The notes below the pieces were generated by a model. It had not been told where the DNA came from. It did no database searches and worked only from the letters and a program-made list of their open reading frames with translations. The position numbers and the translations under genes are program-made. Positions 36,952-45,995 of a stretch of 64,000 bases of DNA are shown here, one piece after another. The DNA comes from Prochlorococcus sp. MIT 0701. GTDB lineage: Bacteria > Cyanobacteriota > Cyanobacteriia > PCC-6307 > Cyanobiaceae. The stretch is taken from the NCBI RefSeq assembly GCF_000760295.1, contig NZ_JNBA01000039.1, forward strand, positions 248,001 to 312,000, written 5' to 3'. The number at the start of each line of letters is the position of its first letter. Position 1 is the first letter of the stretch.

Positions 36952-37484
36952 ATGAGCCAAAAAAGAGACAATCTTATCGTTAAATGTGGAATCCTCTTGG
37001 GAATTGCATTGTCCATTTCAGTGTTGATGCTGTCCTTTCATTTCTTACCAAATCTTGACCATAAGCCAGGCCTGCTTATGCGCCTGAAGTTTGGAGTTAA
37101 GAGCTTGGTTTTTCCGGCTCTCCTTTTTCTTATAATGATCATTCGCATTGGAGCTCAGCGCTTTGGGAACCCTGCAGAAGACCCGACGCGGGGAGTAGCG
37201 AACTCTCATGTGCCATGCAAGTCGACCTTCGGGTCCTTGCCAACACCCATAAGCAGTTGATCTTGTTCATGATTAATGCAATGGCTCTAGCTGTTCCGTT
37301 GCCATTTGCATGCTTGGCGCTAGTGACAGTCTATTCAGCAATATTTGTTATCGGACGCATTCTTTTATAGGCTTGATATCGGCACAATGTGCTTTGGCGG
37401 GCGCATGGCTTTGGGATGACCCTATTTCAAGCCATCATCGGGATTATCTATTCTGCGATAGCACTTTTAATAACTTCTGCATGA
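36952..37484 (+). pseudogene. Frameshifted MAPEG family gene
   Basis: The first frame (ATG 36952) gives MSQKRDNLIVKCG, two membrane segments and AQRFGNPAEDPTRG, then loses family resemblance. In another frame from about 37215 the sequence continues LRVLANTHKQLILFMINAMA, then VYSAIFVIGRILL, two stops (TAG, TGA) and YRHNVLWRAHGFGMTLFQAI to TGA 37482-37484. The GRILL...YRHN...HGFG pattern matches the GRxLFxxGYR...GF region of MAPEG proteins such as the intact one at 27112. At least one frameshift plus two in-frame stops (or compensating indels) make it non-functional as read. Confidence 0.7.
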
Positions 37485-37817
37485 GCCAACTTCCTTTTTC
37501 CATGTTTTAAAATAAAAACTATATATTTGAGTTCAATTGTTCGAATCTGGTTTCGTCTGCTTCTTGAATAACCTTGCAATAAAGACCAGAAAGATTCTCC
37601 ATCATGCTATCAACTAGCAATCAATACAGAACAAAATATTTTACATTGTTAATGAATAATGGCTCTTGCATTTTTCAGATGTACTAGTTATTAAAAAACT
37701 TTCCCGATCATCATTAAAGCAAATATTTTAATTTCAATATATCGTTCATTTAACTGGCTTGTCTTTTCGGGTTTTCATCTTTTTTGTATTGTCTTTATAA
37801 AGTCAATCTTCTTTATT
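37485..37817. other. Gene-free AT-rich spacer
   Basis: A 333-bp AT-rich stretch downstream of both the MAPEG remnant and the convergent antiporter gene. No clear gene or terminator seen. Confidence 0.5.
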
Positions 37818-39119
37818 TCACCCTGCATGACTTCGTTCCCAGCGGCCGTAGGACATCGAAAACCGGTTAGCTGTAATGCCATGGGCAATCACACTCAAAA
37901 CAATGGTGACCGTTGTCGTAGTAAGGATCGCTTGTGCGTTTGGAAGTGCCGCGTCTACCACCATCACAACAAACACAATGCTGGCTAAACCTCTTGGCCC
38001 AAACCAACCAACGAAGAGTTTCGTCCAGTGATCAAGTCCAAGGCCGCTGGTTGCTAAGGCAACCGGAAGAATGCGCACTAGTGTCAGGCTTAAAACTCCA
38101 TACAACACACTTGCGACTGTGATGTGGTTCCAGGCATCGGGCACCATGGCACTGCCAAATAGAACCCAGGTCAATAGAGCCAGCATGTCACCCATGGCCA
38201 GAGAAGCCACCATCTCGCCGTCCTTGAGTTCTTTGCGACTGCAGATCCCATAGAGAAGACCAGCGATGAAACAGGATATGAATCCGCTCCCATGAAGAGT
38301 TTGGGCAAGGGTGTAGGCACTCAGGGCTAGGGCCACCGTGATCAAAGGCCTCCAATCCTCAGCAATCCATTTGCGTTGTTCTGCCTGATCCCTTAACCAA
38401 CTACCCAATAATCCAACACATCCTCCTATCACGAGGCCGATACCTATTTCACTGACGAGCAGCTGGGCGAAGCTCTGCAATGCATCCTTTGGTCCATTGA
38501 TCTGGTCCAGATGACCAGTTGAGACACCAAGAAAGCACAACAACATAGGAACACAAATTCCGTCATTGAGGCCGCTTTCAACATTGAGGTCTTCGCGGAT
38601 GGCTTCTGGTACCTCGAGGTTGGTGGTCACCGCCTCGCCAAGTGCCGCATCTGTTGGTGCGAGCACCACAGCAAGCAGGGCAGCTTCAATCAGGCCTAGT
38701 TCAGGCAATATCAATCGGGCCACAACAAAACCCATGAGAATGCTGAGTGGCAGTCCGAGCAGCAGCAGACGCATTGGCAGGCGTGCACTGTTGCGTAACA
38801 CTGGCCAGTCCAAGGCTGCTGCATCGGTAAACAACACGAGACCCAATGTGATCTCTGCCAGACGCCTTAGCAGCTCTGAATCCAGTGAGATGTTGAGCCA
38901 GCCAAGGTTGGCAGGGCCAAGGACTAAACCCAGCGAAACAAAGACCAGTGGTCCAGAGACTGCTGTCCTGGACAATCGTCTTGAAAGCAGGCAATAGGCG
39001 AAGATCACTAAACTGATCACTGCCAGGTCAAGGTCGCTGTGGAGCACGGCTAGTGGAGAGCTTGAGTCCCCATGATGCTGACCATAATTAGGATGTAGAT
39101 CTCGAAATCCACCATCCAT
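37818..39119 (-). CDS. CPA1-type Na+(K+)/H+ antiporter
   Basis: A 433-residue cation/proton antiporter (NhaP-like). About 11-12 membrane segments from residue 30 to 420. Seen: FTDAAALDWPVLR, APTDAALGEAV, and the ion-site ESGLNDGICVP with the conserved Asn-Asp pair, all typical of CPA1. The N-terminal 25 residues are hydrophilic, and a GTG at 39047 (residue 25) is an alternative start. It probably exports Na+ or regulates pH; which ion is unknown. A 600-bp gap separates it from the divergent PFOR-like gene. Confidence 0.88.
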   Translation of the reverse strand: MDGGFRDLHPNYGQHHGDSSSPLAVLHSDLDLAVISLVIFAYCLLSRRLSRTAVSGPLVFVSLGLVLGPANLGWLNISLDSELLRRLAEITLGLVLFTDAAALDWPVLRNSARLPMRLLLLGLPLSILMGFVVARLILPELGLIEAALLAVVLAPTDAALGEAVTTNLEVPEAIREDLNVESGLNDGICVPMLLCFLGVSTGHLDQINGPKDALQSFAQLLVSEIGIGLVIGGCVGLLGSWLRDQAEQRKWIAEDWRPLITVALALSAYTLAQTLHGSGFISCFIAGLLYGICSRKELKDGEMVASLAMGDMLALLTWVLFGSAMVPDAWNHITVASVLYGVLSLTLVRILPVALATSGLGLDHWTKLFVGWFGPRGLASIVFVVMVVDAALPNAQAILTTTTVTIVLSVIAHGITANRFSMSYGRWERSHAG

Positions 39120-39719
39120 GTTCAGATCTTGTTGATGGAATTTCTGTGAAACCGATTCATCTCCCGTTGAACGGTTGACTTCGAGGCTTTGCTACTGATC
39201 TTCAAAAGAGGTGGTCTGTTTCAACCAATGAATCAATAGGCCCTTCAAGAGGACGCTATTGCGCAGGCAAGGAACGACAGAAAGGTTGATAGCTATAGGG
39301 TTTTGTCGGGATACAAGCAAGCACCGGACTCTGTGCTTATACATGCCATCTAGGCCTATTTCCTAGTCATACCAGGTGGTCTCATGGTGTGGTGTACATA
39401 AAATCAACGAAGTCTCTACCTGAGACCCGGCAAAACAGATTGTTGCAACATCCGCTGTGCTCCCAGGTTATGCAGCCAGAAAGAACCGTTCACTATCTTT
39501 AGTGGTTGATAGCAGAAACCCCAGCTCTTACAAAAATCGAGGCAGGCCTCAAGGCTGGCATTTGCTAGACGGGTGAGGCTTAAACTTTTTTTTATGATCG
39601 ACTTCTTGAAGACTGGGCTTAGGTGTTCTTTCGCTCTCTTTGATCAAGTGCTGCAATCTCTTCACAGATTTCAGTAGATTTTACGCTCACAGCAGATGTT
39701 CCTTCGTTGATTTCTACGT
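39120..39719. promoter_or_regulatory. Long leader/spacer before PFOR-like gene with terminator-like hairpin
   Basis: A 600-bp gap between divergent genes. It holds promoters for both and a plus-strand terminator-like hairpin at 39544-39592 located about 130 bp before the PFOR-like start. That hairpin could end a small RNA or act as an attenuator in the leader. Confidence 0.4.
39544..39592 (+). terminator. Terminator-like hairpin upstream of PFOR-like gene
   Basis: Stem AGGCCTCA/TGAGGCTT (8 pairs, one G-T) around a 22-nt loop, followed after four bases by eight or nine T residues. No protein gene precedes it on this strand, so it is either an sRNA terminator or an attenuator. Confidence 0.5.
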
Positions 39720-42700
39720 ATGGCAGATCAAACCGTAGAACAGGAGATGATTCCAGCAGTACTTGGGGGTGATAACCCCAAGTATCCTGGAGTCCCAGTG
39801 ACTTGTAATGGCAATCATCTTGTCACCAAATGGGTAGAAACGCGCATTACGGAAGGGGGGGTCTATTACCCGATTACACCCTCAACAGAGGGTGGTGAAA
39901 TATATCAACAATCTTTTGCAGAAGGGGCTCTTGATGTATGGGGAAACCAAAAGTTATCGATTGAGGCAGAAGGTGAACATGCAGCGCAAGGTGGTGCTAC
40001 TGCGGTAGCGATGACTGGTAAGCGCACAGTTAACTTCACCTCTGGTCAGGGAATTGTATATGCAATGGAGCAGTATTACCACGCACCAGGCAAGCTATCG
40101 ACAATGGTTTTGGAGGTTGGGGCTCGGGCCCTGACCAAGCATGCTCTTAATGTTCACTGTGGCCATGATGATTTTAATGCGGCACTAGATACTGGATGGA
40201 CAATGTTAATTGCCCGTGATGCCCAGCAAGCTGCAGATCAAGCCATTATTCTGCGTAAATGTAATGAATTAGCCTTAAATCCAGGAATGAATATTCAAGA
40301 TGGGATGTTGACGACCCATTCTGAACGTACTTATCGAGCCCCAGAAGCCGATCTACTACGTGAATATCTAGGTGCACCAGATGACCAGATAGATTGCCCT
40401 ACTCAAGCTCAAAGAGAACTGTTCGGAGTTCGGCGTCGCCGAGTTCCCGAAATGTTGGATTTAAAGAATCCGGTGCTTTTAGGACCGGTTCAAAATCAAG
40501 AGCACCATATGAATGGTGTGATAGCACGTCGTGATAATTTCAATGAACCAATCCTTGACTTCCTTGAGCAATGCTATCTAGAGTTTAGTCAATTAACAGG
40601 CCGCAACTACGGGCTTATTCAAGAATATAAAACCGAGGGCGCGGATACAGTCTTTATTTCTCTTGGTTGTGCAGCTGAAAACATTGAAGCGGCATGCGAT
40701 TACCTAAGTGAGAAACGCAATGTCAAGGTTGGCTCTATTCATATAAATGTTTTACGTCCCTTCCCTGAAGCGGCATTAATCAATGCTTTGCGTGGCAAAA
40801 AGAATGTGATTATTTTAGAACGAACAGATGAGGGCTTGGCTGGGGATAATCCATTAGGTCGTGACATCCGTACTGCTCTAAGCAAAGGACAGGAGTCTGC
40901 AAGATATGGAGGAATTATACCTGCAATAACAGTTGAGCAAACACCAAGAATCTTTCGCGGAAGTTATGGGCTTGGCTCTAGAGATTTTCGTCCAGAACAT
41001 ATCATAGGAGCTTTTGAATATGCCACTGGGGGCATTGCCCGGAAAGACGGAAAAAGTGCAGCTGATGGCGAAGCTTATTTCACACTAGGTATTGATCACC
41101 CCTATAGCGTGGTTTCTAAAGACACACCATCGCTATTGCCGAATGGAGCGATTGCTGTTCGATTCCATTCGATTGGAGGCTGGGGAATGATCACCACGGG
41201 TAAAAACCTTGGTGAAATTATCGGTAAGTTTGGGCAAATGATTTCCGAACGTGATTCAACCTATGATCAACATGGCCAATTAGAAGAAAAGCTCTTCATT
41301 ATGGCCAACCCCAAGTATGGCTCCGAAAAGAAAGGAGCCCCTACTAATTATTTCCTAACAGTTGCGGCTGAAAAGATACAAGTGAATTGTGAGCTCAATC
41401 ATGTTGATGTGGTGCTCTGCTGTGACCCCAAAGCATTCACACATACGAATCCGCTGGCGGGTTTAAATAAAGGCGGTTGCCTTGTATGGGAATCAAGTGA
41501 GCCCGCGACTGAAGCTTGGGAGCGAATTCCCTCAAAGCATCGCAAATTCATCAAGGATAACGGCATTCGTGTATTTATTCTGCCTGGATTCGAAATCGCT
41601 CGAGAAGCAACAACTCGAACTGATCTGCAATTAAGGATGCAAGGCAATTCCTTCCTTGGTGCATTCTTCAAAGTTTCAACCTTTCTGCAGGATCACGAAA
41701 TTAGTGATGCAGCGTATAAGGAAGTTGTTCGCAACCAATATCAAAAGAAGTTCGGACGCTTTGGTGACGCGGTAGTTGATTCAAATATGAAAGTTATGGC
41801 TGGTGGCTATGAACGGGTTGAGGAAATTACTTATGGAAAAAATAAGGATGTAGATACTTCAAGCATGCGCAACCCCATGCTTGCACCAAAGGATTCTGCT
41901 CTCATTGAGATTCCAGCAACTGCAGGTTGTGCTGCTAGTGGTTGTTCGTCTTGTTCGATGCCTGATGGACAAGCCAATAGGTCACCATTCCAAACACTGC
42001 AGAAATTTGATTCAGAATTCCGAAACGACTTGGGCTATCACCAACCATCAGGTGCTTTTGCAAGCTTATCTGTTATGGGACCTGCCAGTGGCTCGACACA
42101 AAGTAAATATGTAGCCAGGCGCGAAACCCCAATTTACATCGCAGAGAATTGCACTCAATGCATGGAATGTATCGCTGCGTGTCCTGATACTGCCTTGCCT
42201 AATACAGCACAGGATGTAAGTACAATTCTTGTCACTGCCATACGCAATTATGTCATTGATGAGAATGCATCGAAGCAACTTTTGAAGGAGGTGCCTGGAT
42301 TAGATCAACGTTGCCACGAAAAAATGAATGACAATGTTGCATCCAAAACCAAACAGCCATTTAAAACTATTCTAAGTAATGAGTTGGATGAGCTTAAATC
42401 AATCGATGAAGCTTCCCGTAGGCAGCTAATTGATATTGTTGACAAGTTACCACTTGCTTATAACAACACCCCTAGTATTTACAAAAGTCTTGAGAAGAAG
42501 AATCCTGGTAGTGGGGGTATCTTTTCTATTTTTGTTAGCGACCTCTGCAAAGGATGTGGGGAGTGTGTTCAGGTTTGTGGCGAACATGATGCCCTGCGAA
42601 TGAAGCAGGATACGCCTGAACTTAATGCCGATCTTACAACTGCCCAAGTTTTTAGCCGCTTATTACCAGATACCAGTCAAAAGTTTCTTGGGCAGTATCA

Positions 42701-44456
42701 GTCTGAATCACCAGAGTCTTCACTTGAATCAGCTCTGCGAAAACACTTGATGGTGCGGAGTAATTACGAGTCTCTTGTCTCTGGAGACGGAGCTTGTGCA
42801 GGCTGTGGCGAGAAAAGTGTGTTGAGGGCTGCTGCTTCGATCACGGAGGCATACATGCGACCGATTTATCACCAAAAAGCAGAGCGTTTACGCAAGAAAG
42901 CACAGCTATTAGAACAATGTGGTGTCGCACGATTGGCGACTCTAAAGGCTCAAGATGATGATGAATATAGTTGGTTTAAGCGTTCTGTTGCCCATGCAGT
43001 GATGGGTCTTGGTGGTGAAAACGATCAAGATACGACTCTTCGGCTCAATAAATTTGGTGAGGTCACTGATCAAGAAGTCATCACTGCACTGGTGACAGTC
43101 CTCAATCAGGATGCCTTTAATCACTGTGATTTACAGGCAGTTGATGGACGCATGGCCAATGGAATGTGCACGATGTATATGGGTGCTCATACTGGTTGCA
43201 ATACGGTTTACGGATCTACTCCTCCATCCAATCCTCATCCGTACCCGTGGATGAACTCCTTATTTCAGGATGGCGCAACCATTAGTTGGTTGATAGGAGA
43301 ATCTGCTGTCCTCAATCATGCACGTCGATCTGTAACGCCGGAACGACTTGCTACAGCACTTCTCGATCGTGACATCAATGTTTGTAGTGAACGTGAATAC
43401 TTCGAGCTAACTCATCTTGATGACTCGCTGATGACTGATCAGGAAATACGTGAGTTACCTAAGGTTTGGGCTATTGGTGGAGATGGCGCTATGGGCGATA
43501 TAGGTTTCCAAAACGTTTCTAAGGTCGTCTTGCAAAACCGTCCAAATGTGAAATTACTGATGCTTGATACGCAGGTCTATTCCAACACCGGTGGTCAAAA
43601 CTCCGACAGCTCTAACATGTTGGGTGGATATGACATGAACCAATTTGGTGTTGCTTCGCAGGGTAAGCTCGTAGAGAAGAAAAGTGTTGCAGAAGCATTT
43701 ACATCTGGCCATGGTTCGCCCTTCATTGCCCAAGTTTCCATGGCAAATTCAGGGAAAATGTATAAGGCCATGCTTGATGGACTTGAATATCGTGGTACTG
43801 CCTTTTTCCAATGCTATACATCTTGTCAACCGGAGCATGGAATTGGTGATGACATGAGTGCATATCAGGCTCGTATGATTCGCGATAGTCGTGGAATGCC
43901 TGAGTTTATCTATAATCCTCGCGCTGGCGAAACCATCCAAGAAACTTTTGAGCTCAAGGGTAATCCTTCAATCAATCGAGACTGGAGGGTAGCTAAATAT
44001 CAATCAGATGGAAAGACATATAATCTCACAGTAGCTCACTGGGCTCTTACCGAAGCACGTTTTCGCAGACACCTCAAAGAGATTCCTGAAGCACAAGTCG
44101 ACGAGTTTATACATATCGACGATATGCTTACTCTAATTACGCAGCAAGATGTTATTTATAGAAGTGTTTTTGATGAGAATCATCATGCTTATGTGCCTGA
44201 TTGGGGTGTGTATTTCAAGGCTGAGATCAATGGCAAGTTTAAATATTATGCGGTTAGCCGTCAGATGGTTCTCTTCCATGTAGAGCGCCGTAAATCATGG
44301 CGGATGATGCAAAGCCGTGCTGGATTACACAATGAAGACTATGCAGCACAGAAGGTCTTATTGCAGAGGCTTGATTCTAGTGAGTTCACTCGAGATGACT
44401 TTATTAGTCGAGGCAGAGAATTGATGGATCAACAAATCAAACAAGCTATCCACTAG
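39720..44456 (+). CDS. Long pyruvate:ferredoxin/flavodoxin oxidoreductase-like enzyme
   Basis: A 1578-residue 2-oxoacid oxidoreductase; canonical single-chain NifJ/PFOR is about 1200. Domain order matches: TPP-pyrimidine domain with YPITPS (about 50), SGQG and VGARALTKHALNV; gamma domain with RFHSIGGWGMITTGKN (about 477); cysteine patch GCAASGCSSC (about 736-746); two 4Fe-4S motifs CTQCMECIAACP (about 810) and CKGCGECVQVCG (about 943), about 130 residues apart; TPP-binding domain with GACAGCGE (about 1024), TGCNTVYGS (about 1159), GDGAMGDIGFQN (about 1254), SNTGGQNSDSS and TSCQPEHG (about 1367). It should interconvert pyruvate (or another 2-oxoacid) and acetyl-CoA with ferredoxin or flavodoxin. 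Its codons look more AT-rich than neighbours, suggesting transfer. ATG start. Confidence 0.88.
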   Translation: MADQTVEQEMIPAVLGGDNPKYPGVPVTCNGNHLVTKWVETRITEGGVYYPITPSTEGGEIYQQSFAEGALDVWGNQKLSIEAEGEHAAQGGATAVAMTGKRTVNFTSGQGIVYAMEQYYHAPGKLSTMVLEVGARALTKHALNVHCGHDDFNAALDTGWTMLIARDAQQAADQAIILRKCNELALNPGMNIQDGMLTTHSERTYRAPEADLLREYLGAPDDQIDCPTQAQRELFGVRRRRVPEMLDLKNPVLLGPVQNQEHHMNGVIARRDNFNEPILDFLEQCYLEFSQLTGRNYGLIQEYKTEGADTVFISLGCAAENIEAACDYLSEKRNVKVGSIHINVLRPFPEAALINALRGKKNVIILERTDEGLAGDNPLGRDIRTALSKGQESARYGGIIPAITVEQTPRIFRGSYGLGSRDFRPEHIIGAFEYATGGIARKDGKSAADGEAYFTLGIDHPYSVVSKDTPSLLPNGAIAVRFHSIGGWGMITTGKNLGEIIGKFGQMISERDSTYDQHGQLEEKLFIMANPKYGSEKKGAPTNYFLTVAAEKIQVNCELNHVDVVLCCDPKAFTHTNPLAGLNKGGCLVWESSEPATEAWERIPSKHRKFIKDNGIRVFILPGFEIAREATTRTDLQLRMQGNSFLGAFFKVSTFLQDHEISDAAYKEVVRNQYQKKFGRFGDAVVDSNMKVMAGGYERVEEITYGKNKDVDTSSMRNPMLAPKDSALIEIPATAGCAASGCSSCSMPDGQANRSPFQTLQKFDSEFRNDLGYHQPSGAFASLSVMGPASGSTQSKYVARRETPIYIAENCTQCMECIAACPDTALPNTAQDVSTILVTAIRNYVIDENASKQLLKEVPGLDQRCHEKMNDNVASKTKQPFKTILSNELDELKSIDEASRRQLIDIVDKLPLAYNNTPSIYKSLEKKNPGSGGIFSIFVSDLCKGCGECVQVCGEHDALRMKQDTPELNADLTTAQVFSRLLPDTSQKFLGQYQSESPESSLESALRKHLMVRSNYESLVSGDGACAGCGEKSVLRAAASITEAYMRPIYHQKAERLRKKAQLLEQCGVARLATLKAQDDDEYSWFKRSVAHAVMGLGGENDQDTTLRLNKFGEVTDQEVITALVTVLNQDAFNHCDLQAVDGRMANGMCTMYMGAHTGCNTVYGSTPPSNPHPYPWMNSLFQDGATISWLIGESAVLNHARRSVTPERLATALLDRDINVCSEREYFELTHLDDSLMTDQEIRELPKVWAIGGDGAMGDIGFQNVSKVVLQNRPNVKLLMLDTQVYSNTGGQNSDSSNMLGGYDMNQFGVASQGKLVEKKSVAEAFTSGHGSPFIAQVSMANSGKMYKAMLDGLEYRGTAFFQCYTSCQPEHGIGDDMSAYQARMIRDSRGMPEFIYNPRAGETIQETFELKGNPSINRDWRVAKYQSDGKTYNLTVAHWALTEARFRRHLKEIPEAQVDEFIHIDDMLTLITQQDVIYRSVFDENHHAYVPDWGVYFKAEINGKFKYYAVSRQMVLFHVERRKSWRMMQSRAGLHNEDYAAQKVLLQRLDSSEFTRDDFISRGRELMDQQIKQAIH

Positions 44457-45058
44457 CTAAACTCACTTCAGCCAATTCTTATCTATATTATTGGCGCAAT
44501 AGAGCCTCAGAGAGTATTTCTAAGCCATTGTTTTGCTAGGGATTTGTCTCATGCTTAGCAAAACAATCTATATCCTCTTATAAGTTAAGATTTCATCAGA
44601 GAGTCTTGCTGACCATCAGCCAGACAACTAACAACCAGGGGCAGCACAGTCCATTCGGCTCATCTTTACTTTAGCGGCATATTTATACTCAGATAACTAT
44701 AATTTTTGTGTTATATTTTTGCTATTCCCGCATCTATTTATTCGCTATGTTGTTGGCGTCGAACCAGCATCTTGCTCTTCTCTGCCCCACGTCCATAGAA
44801 GCCAGTCAATGAAATCCTCTGGCAATTTCACTCCCCTATGACCACCGCTCTTATCAGTTCTGCTTGCAGCATTCATCACTAGCATTAACAATGCCCAGCT
44901 CTGTAATGACAATCAGCATTGTTTTGATCGTTGAATCAACCATCACAATTCACCTCACAAGCAGTGTGGGCCTAGTGCCCTAGGTTTTAAACGCGCTTTC
45001 AGCCTGTAAAGCGGGTGCCTTGAGCTGCGAAGATTTAACAATCCACTTCCTACAGACC
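44457..45058. other. Spacer between PFOR-like gene and purS
   Basis: A 602-bp gap with a 12-bp perfect inverted repeat (44527-44567) just after the PFOR-like gene. The rest is AT-rich and then becomes GC-balanced towards purS, where the purS promoter should lie. No gene seen. Confidence 0.5.
44527..44567 (+). terminator. Hairpin after PFOR-like gene
   Basis: Perfect 12-bp inverted repeat ATTGTTTTGCTA/TAGCAAAACAAT with a 17-nt loop, 71 bp after the stop. There is no clean T-run after it, so it may be a weak terminator or an mRNA-stabilising structure. Confidence 0.5.
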
Positions 45059-45328
45059 GTGCCGCGATTTCATGCCCGCGTTCTTATCAGTCTGCGTCCT
45101 TCAGTGCTTGACCCGGCTGGGGAGGCTGCTCGTTCTGCTGCCAATCGCCTTGGGGTGGAAGGCATCAGCAAACTGCGGATCGGAAAGGTTGTTGATCTTG
45201 AGCTCGAGGCTGATGATGAAGCTGAAGCACGCAAGCAGTTGGAACTGCTCAGTGATCGCCTGTTTGCTAATCCCGTGATTGAAGATTGGAGCCTTGAGCT
45301 TCAGTCGGTTGCTACTACCACCGCTTAA
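45059..45328 (+). CDS. purS: Phosphoribosylformylglycinamidine synthase subunit PurS
   Basis: Small subunit of the FGAM synthase complex (with PurQ and PurL) in purine synthesis. I chose GTG 45059, giving an 89-residue product of usual PurS length beginning near [19 protein letters not shown]; the frame extends 13 codons further to a TTG that adds non-family sequence. Seen: [16 protein letters not shown] and VDLELEADD. purQ follows 7 bp after the stop. Confidence 0.92.
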   Translation: MPRFHARVLISLRPSVLDPAGEAARSAANRLGVEGISKLRIGKVVDLELEADDEAEARKQLELLSDRLFANPVIEDWSLELQSVATTTA

Positions 45329-45335
45329 TGCAGCC

Positions 45336-45989
45336 ATGAGTATTGGTGTTGTTGTCTTCCCTGGCTCAAATTGTGATCGCGATGTGCGCTGGGCAGCGCA
45401 AGGATGCTTGGACATTCCAACGCGCTTTCTCTGGCATGAGAGCCGTGATTTAAATGGTCTTGATGCTGTGGTGCTTCCAGGCGGGTTTAGTTATGGCGAC
45501 TACCTCCGTTGTGGTGCAATTGCCCGTTTTGCGCCGGTGCTTGAGTCGCTGGTGGAATTTGTTGCACGTGGCGGCAGGGTGCTCGGCATCTGCAATGGCT
45601 TTCAGGTTCTGACTGAACTAGGTCTGCTCCCTGGAGCTCTCACCCGCAATCGAAGCCTTCATTTCATCTGTGAGGATGCTTTGCTCACTGTGGAAAGCAA
45701 CCGCACTCCCTGGCTAAAGGGTCATCAACGCAAGGATGCTCTCACCCTGCCCATTGCCCATGGTGAGGGTCGATATCAGTGCAGTGACCAAACCCTTTGC
45801 CAGCTACAGGACGACGACGCTATCGCCTTGCGCTATGTCAATAATCCCAATGGTTCAGTGGCTGATATCGCTGGAATTACAAACAAGACAGGCAATGTGC
45901 TTGGCTTGATGCCCCATCCGGAGCGGGCTTGTGATCCTGTGATTGGTGGTGTGGATGGCAGAGGATTGCTGCAGTCACTGCTTGGCTGA
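45336..45989 (+). CDS. purQ: Phosphoribosylformylglycinamidine synthase subunit PurQ
   Basis: Glutaminase subunit supplying ammonia for FGAM synthesis. The 217 residues from ATG 45336 show [12 protein letters not shown], the nucleophile [16 protein letters not shown] with the catalytic His-Glu pair, and [12 protein letters not shown]. It is 7 bp after purS, so both subunits are co-translated. The peptidase gene follows 6 bp later. Confidence 0.96.
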   Translation: MSIGVVVFPGSNCDRDVRWAAQGCLDIPTRFLWHESRDLNGLDAVVLPGGFSYGDYLRCGAIARFAPVLESLVEFVARGGRVLGICNGFQVLTELGLLPGALTRNRSLHFICEDALLTVESNRTPWLKGHQRKDALTLPIAHGEGRYQCSDQTLCQLQDDDAIALRYVNNPNGSVADIAGITNKTGNVLGLMPHPERACDPVIGGVDGRGLLQSLLG

Positions 45990-45995
45990 TTCACG

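Noticed and set aside
37310-37510. 66-residue ORF inside the MAPEG remnant
   Set aside because: Only a fragment in the wrong frame; the neighbouring frame matches the MAPEG motifs.
37530-37560. TTCGAATC resembling a tRNA T-loop
   Set aside because: The flanking bases cannot form the 5-bp T-arm, and no acceptor stem or anticodon arm is present.
38566-38997. 143-residue plus-strand ORF opposite the Na+/H+ antiporter
   Set aside because: Ser/Arg-rich shadow of a conserved membrane protein gene.
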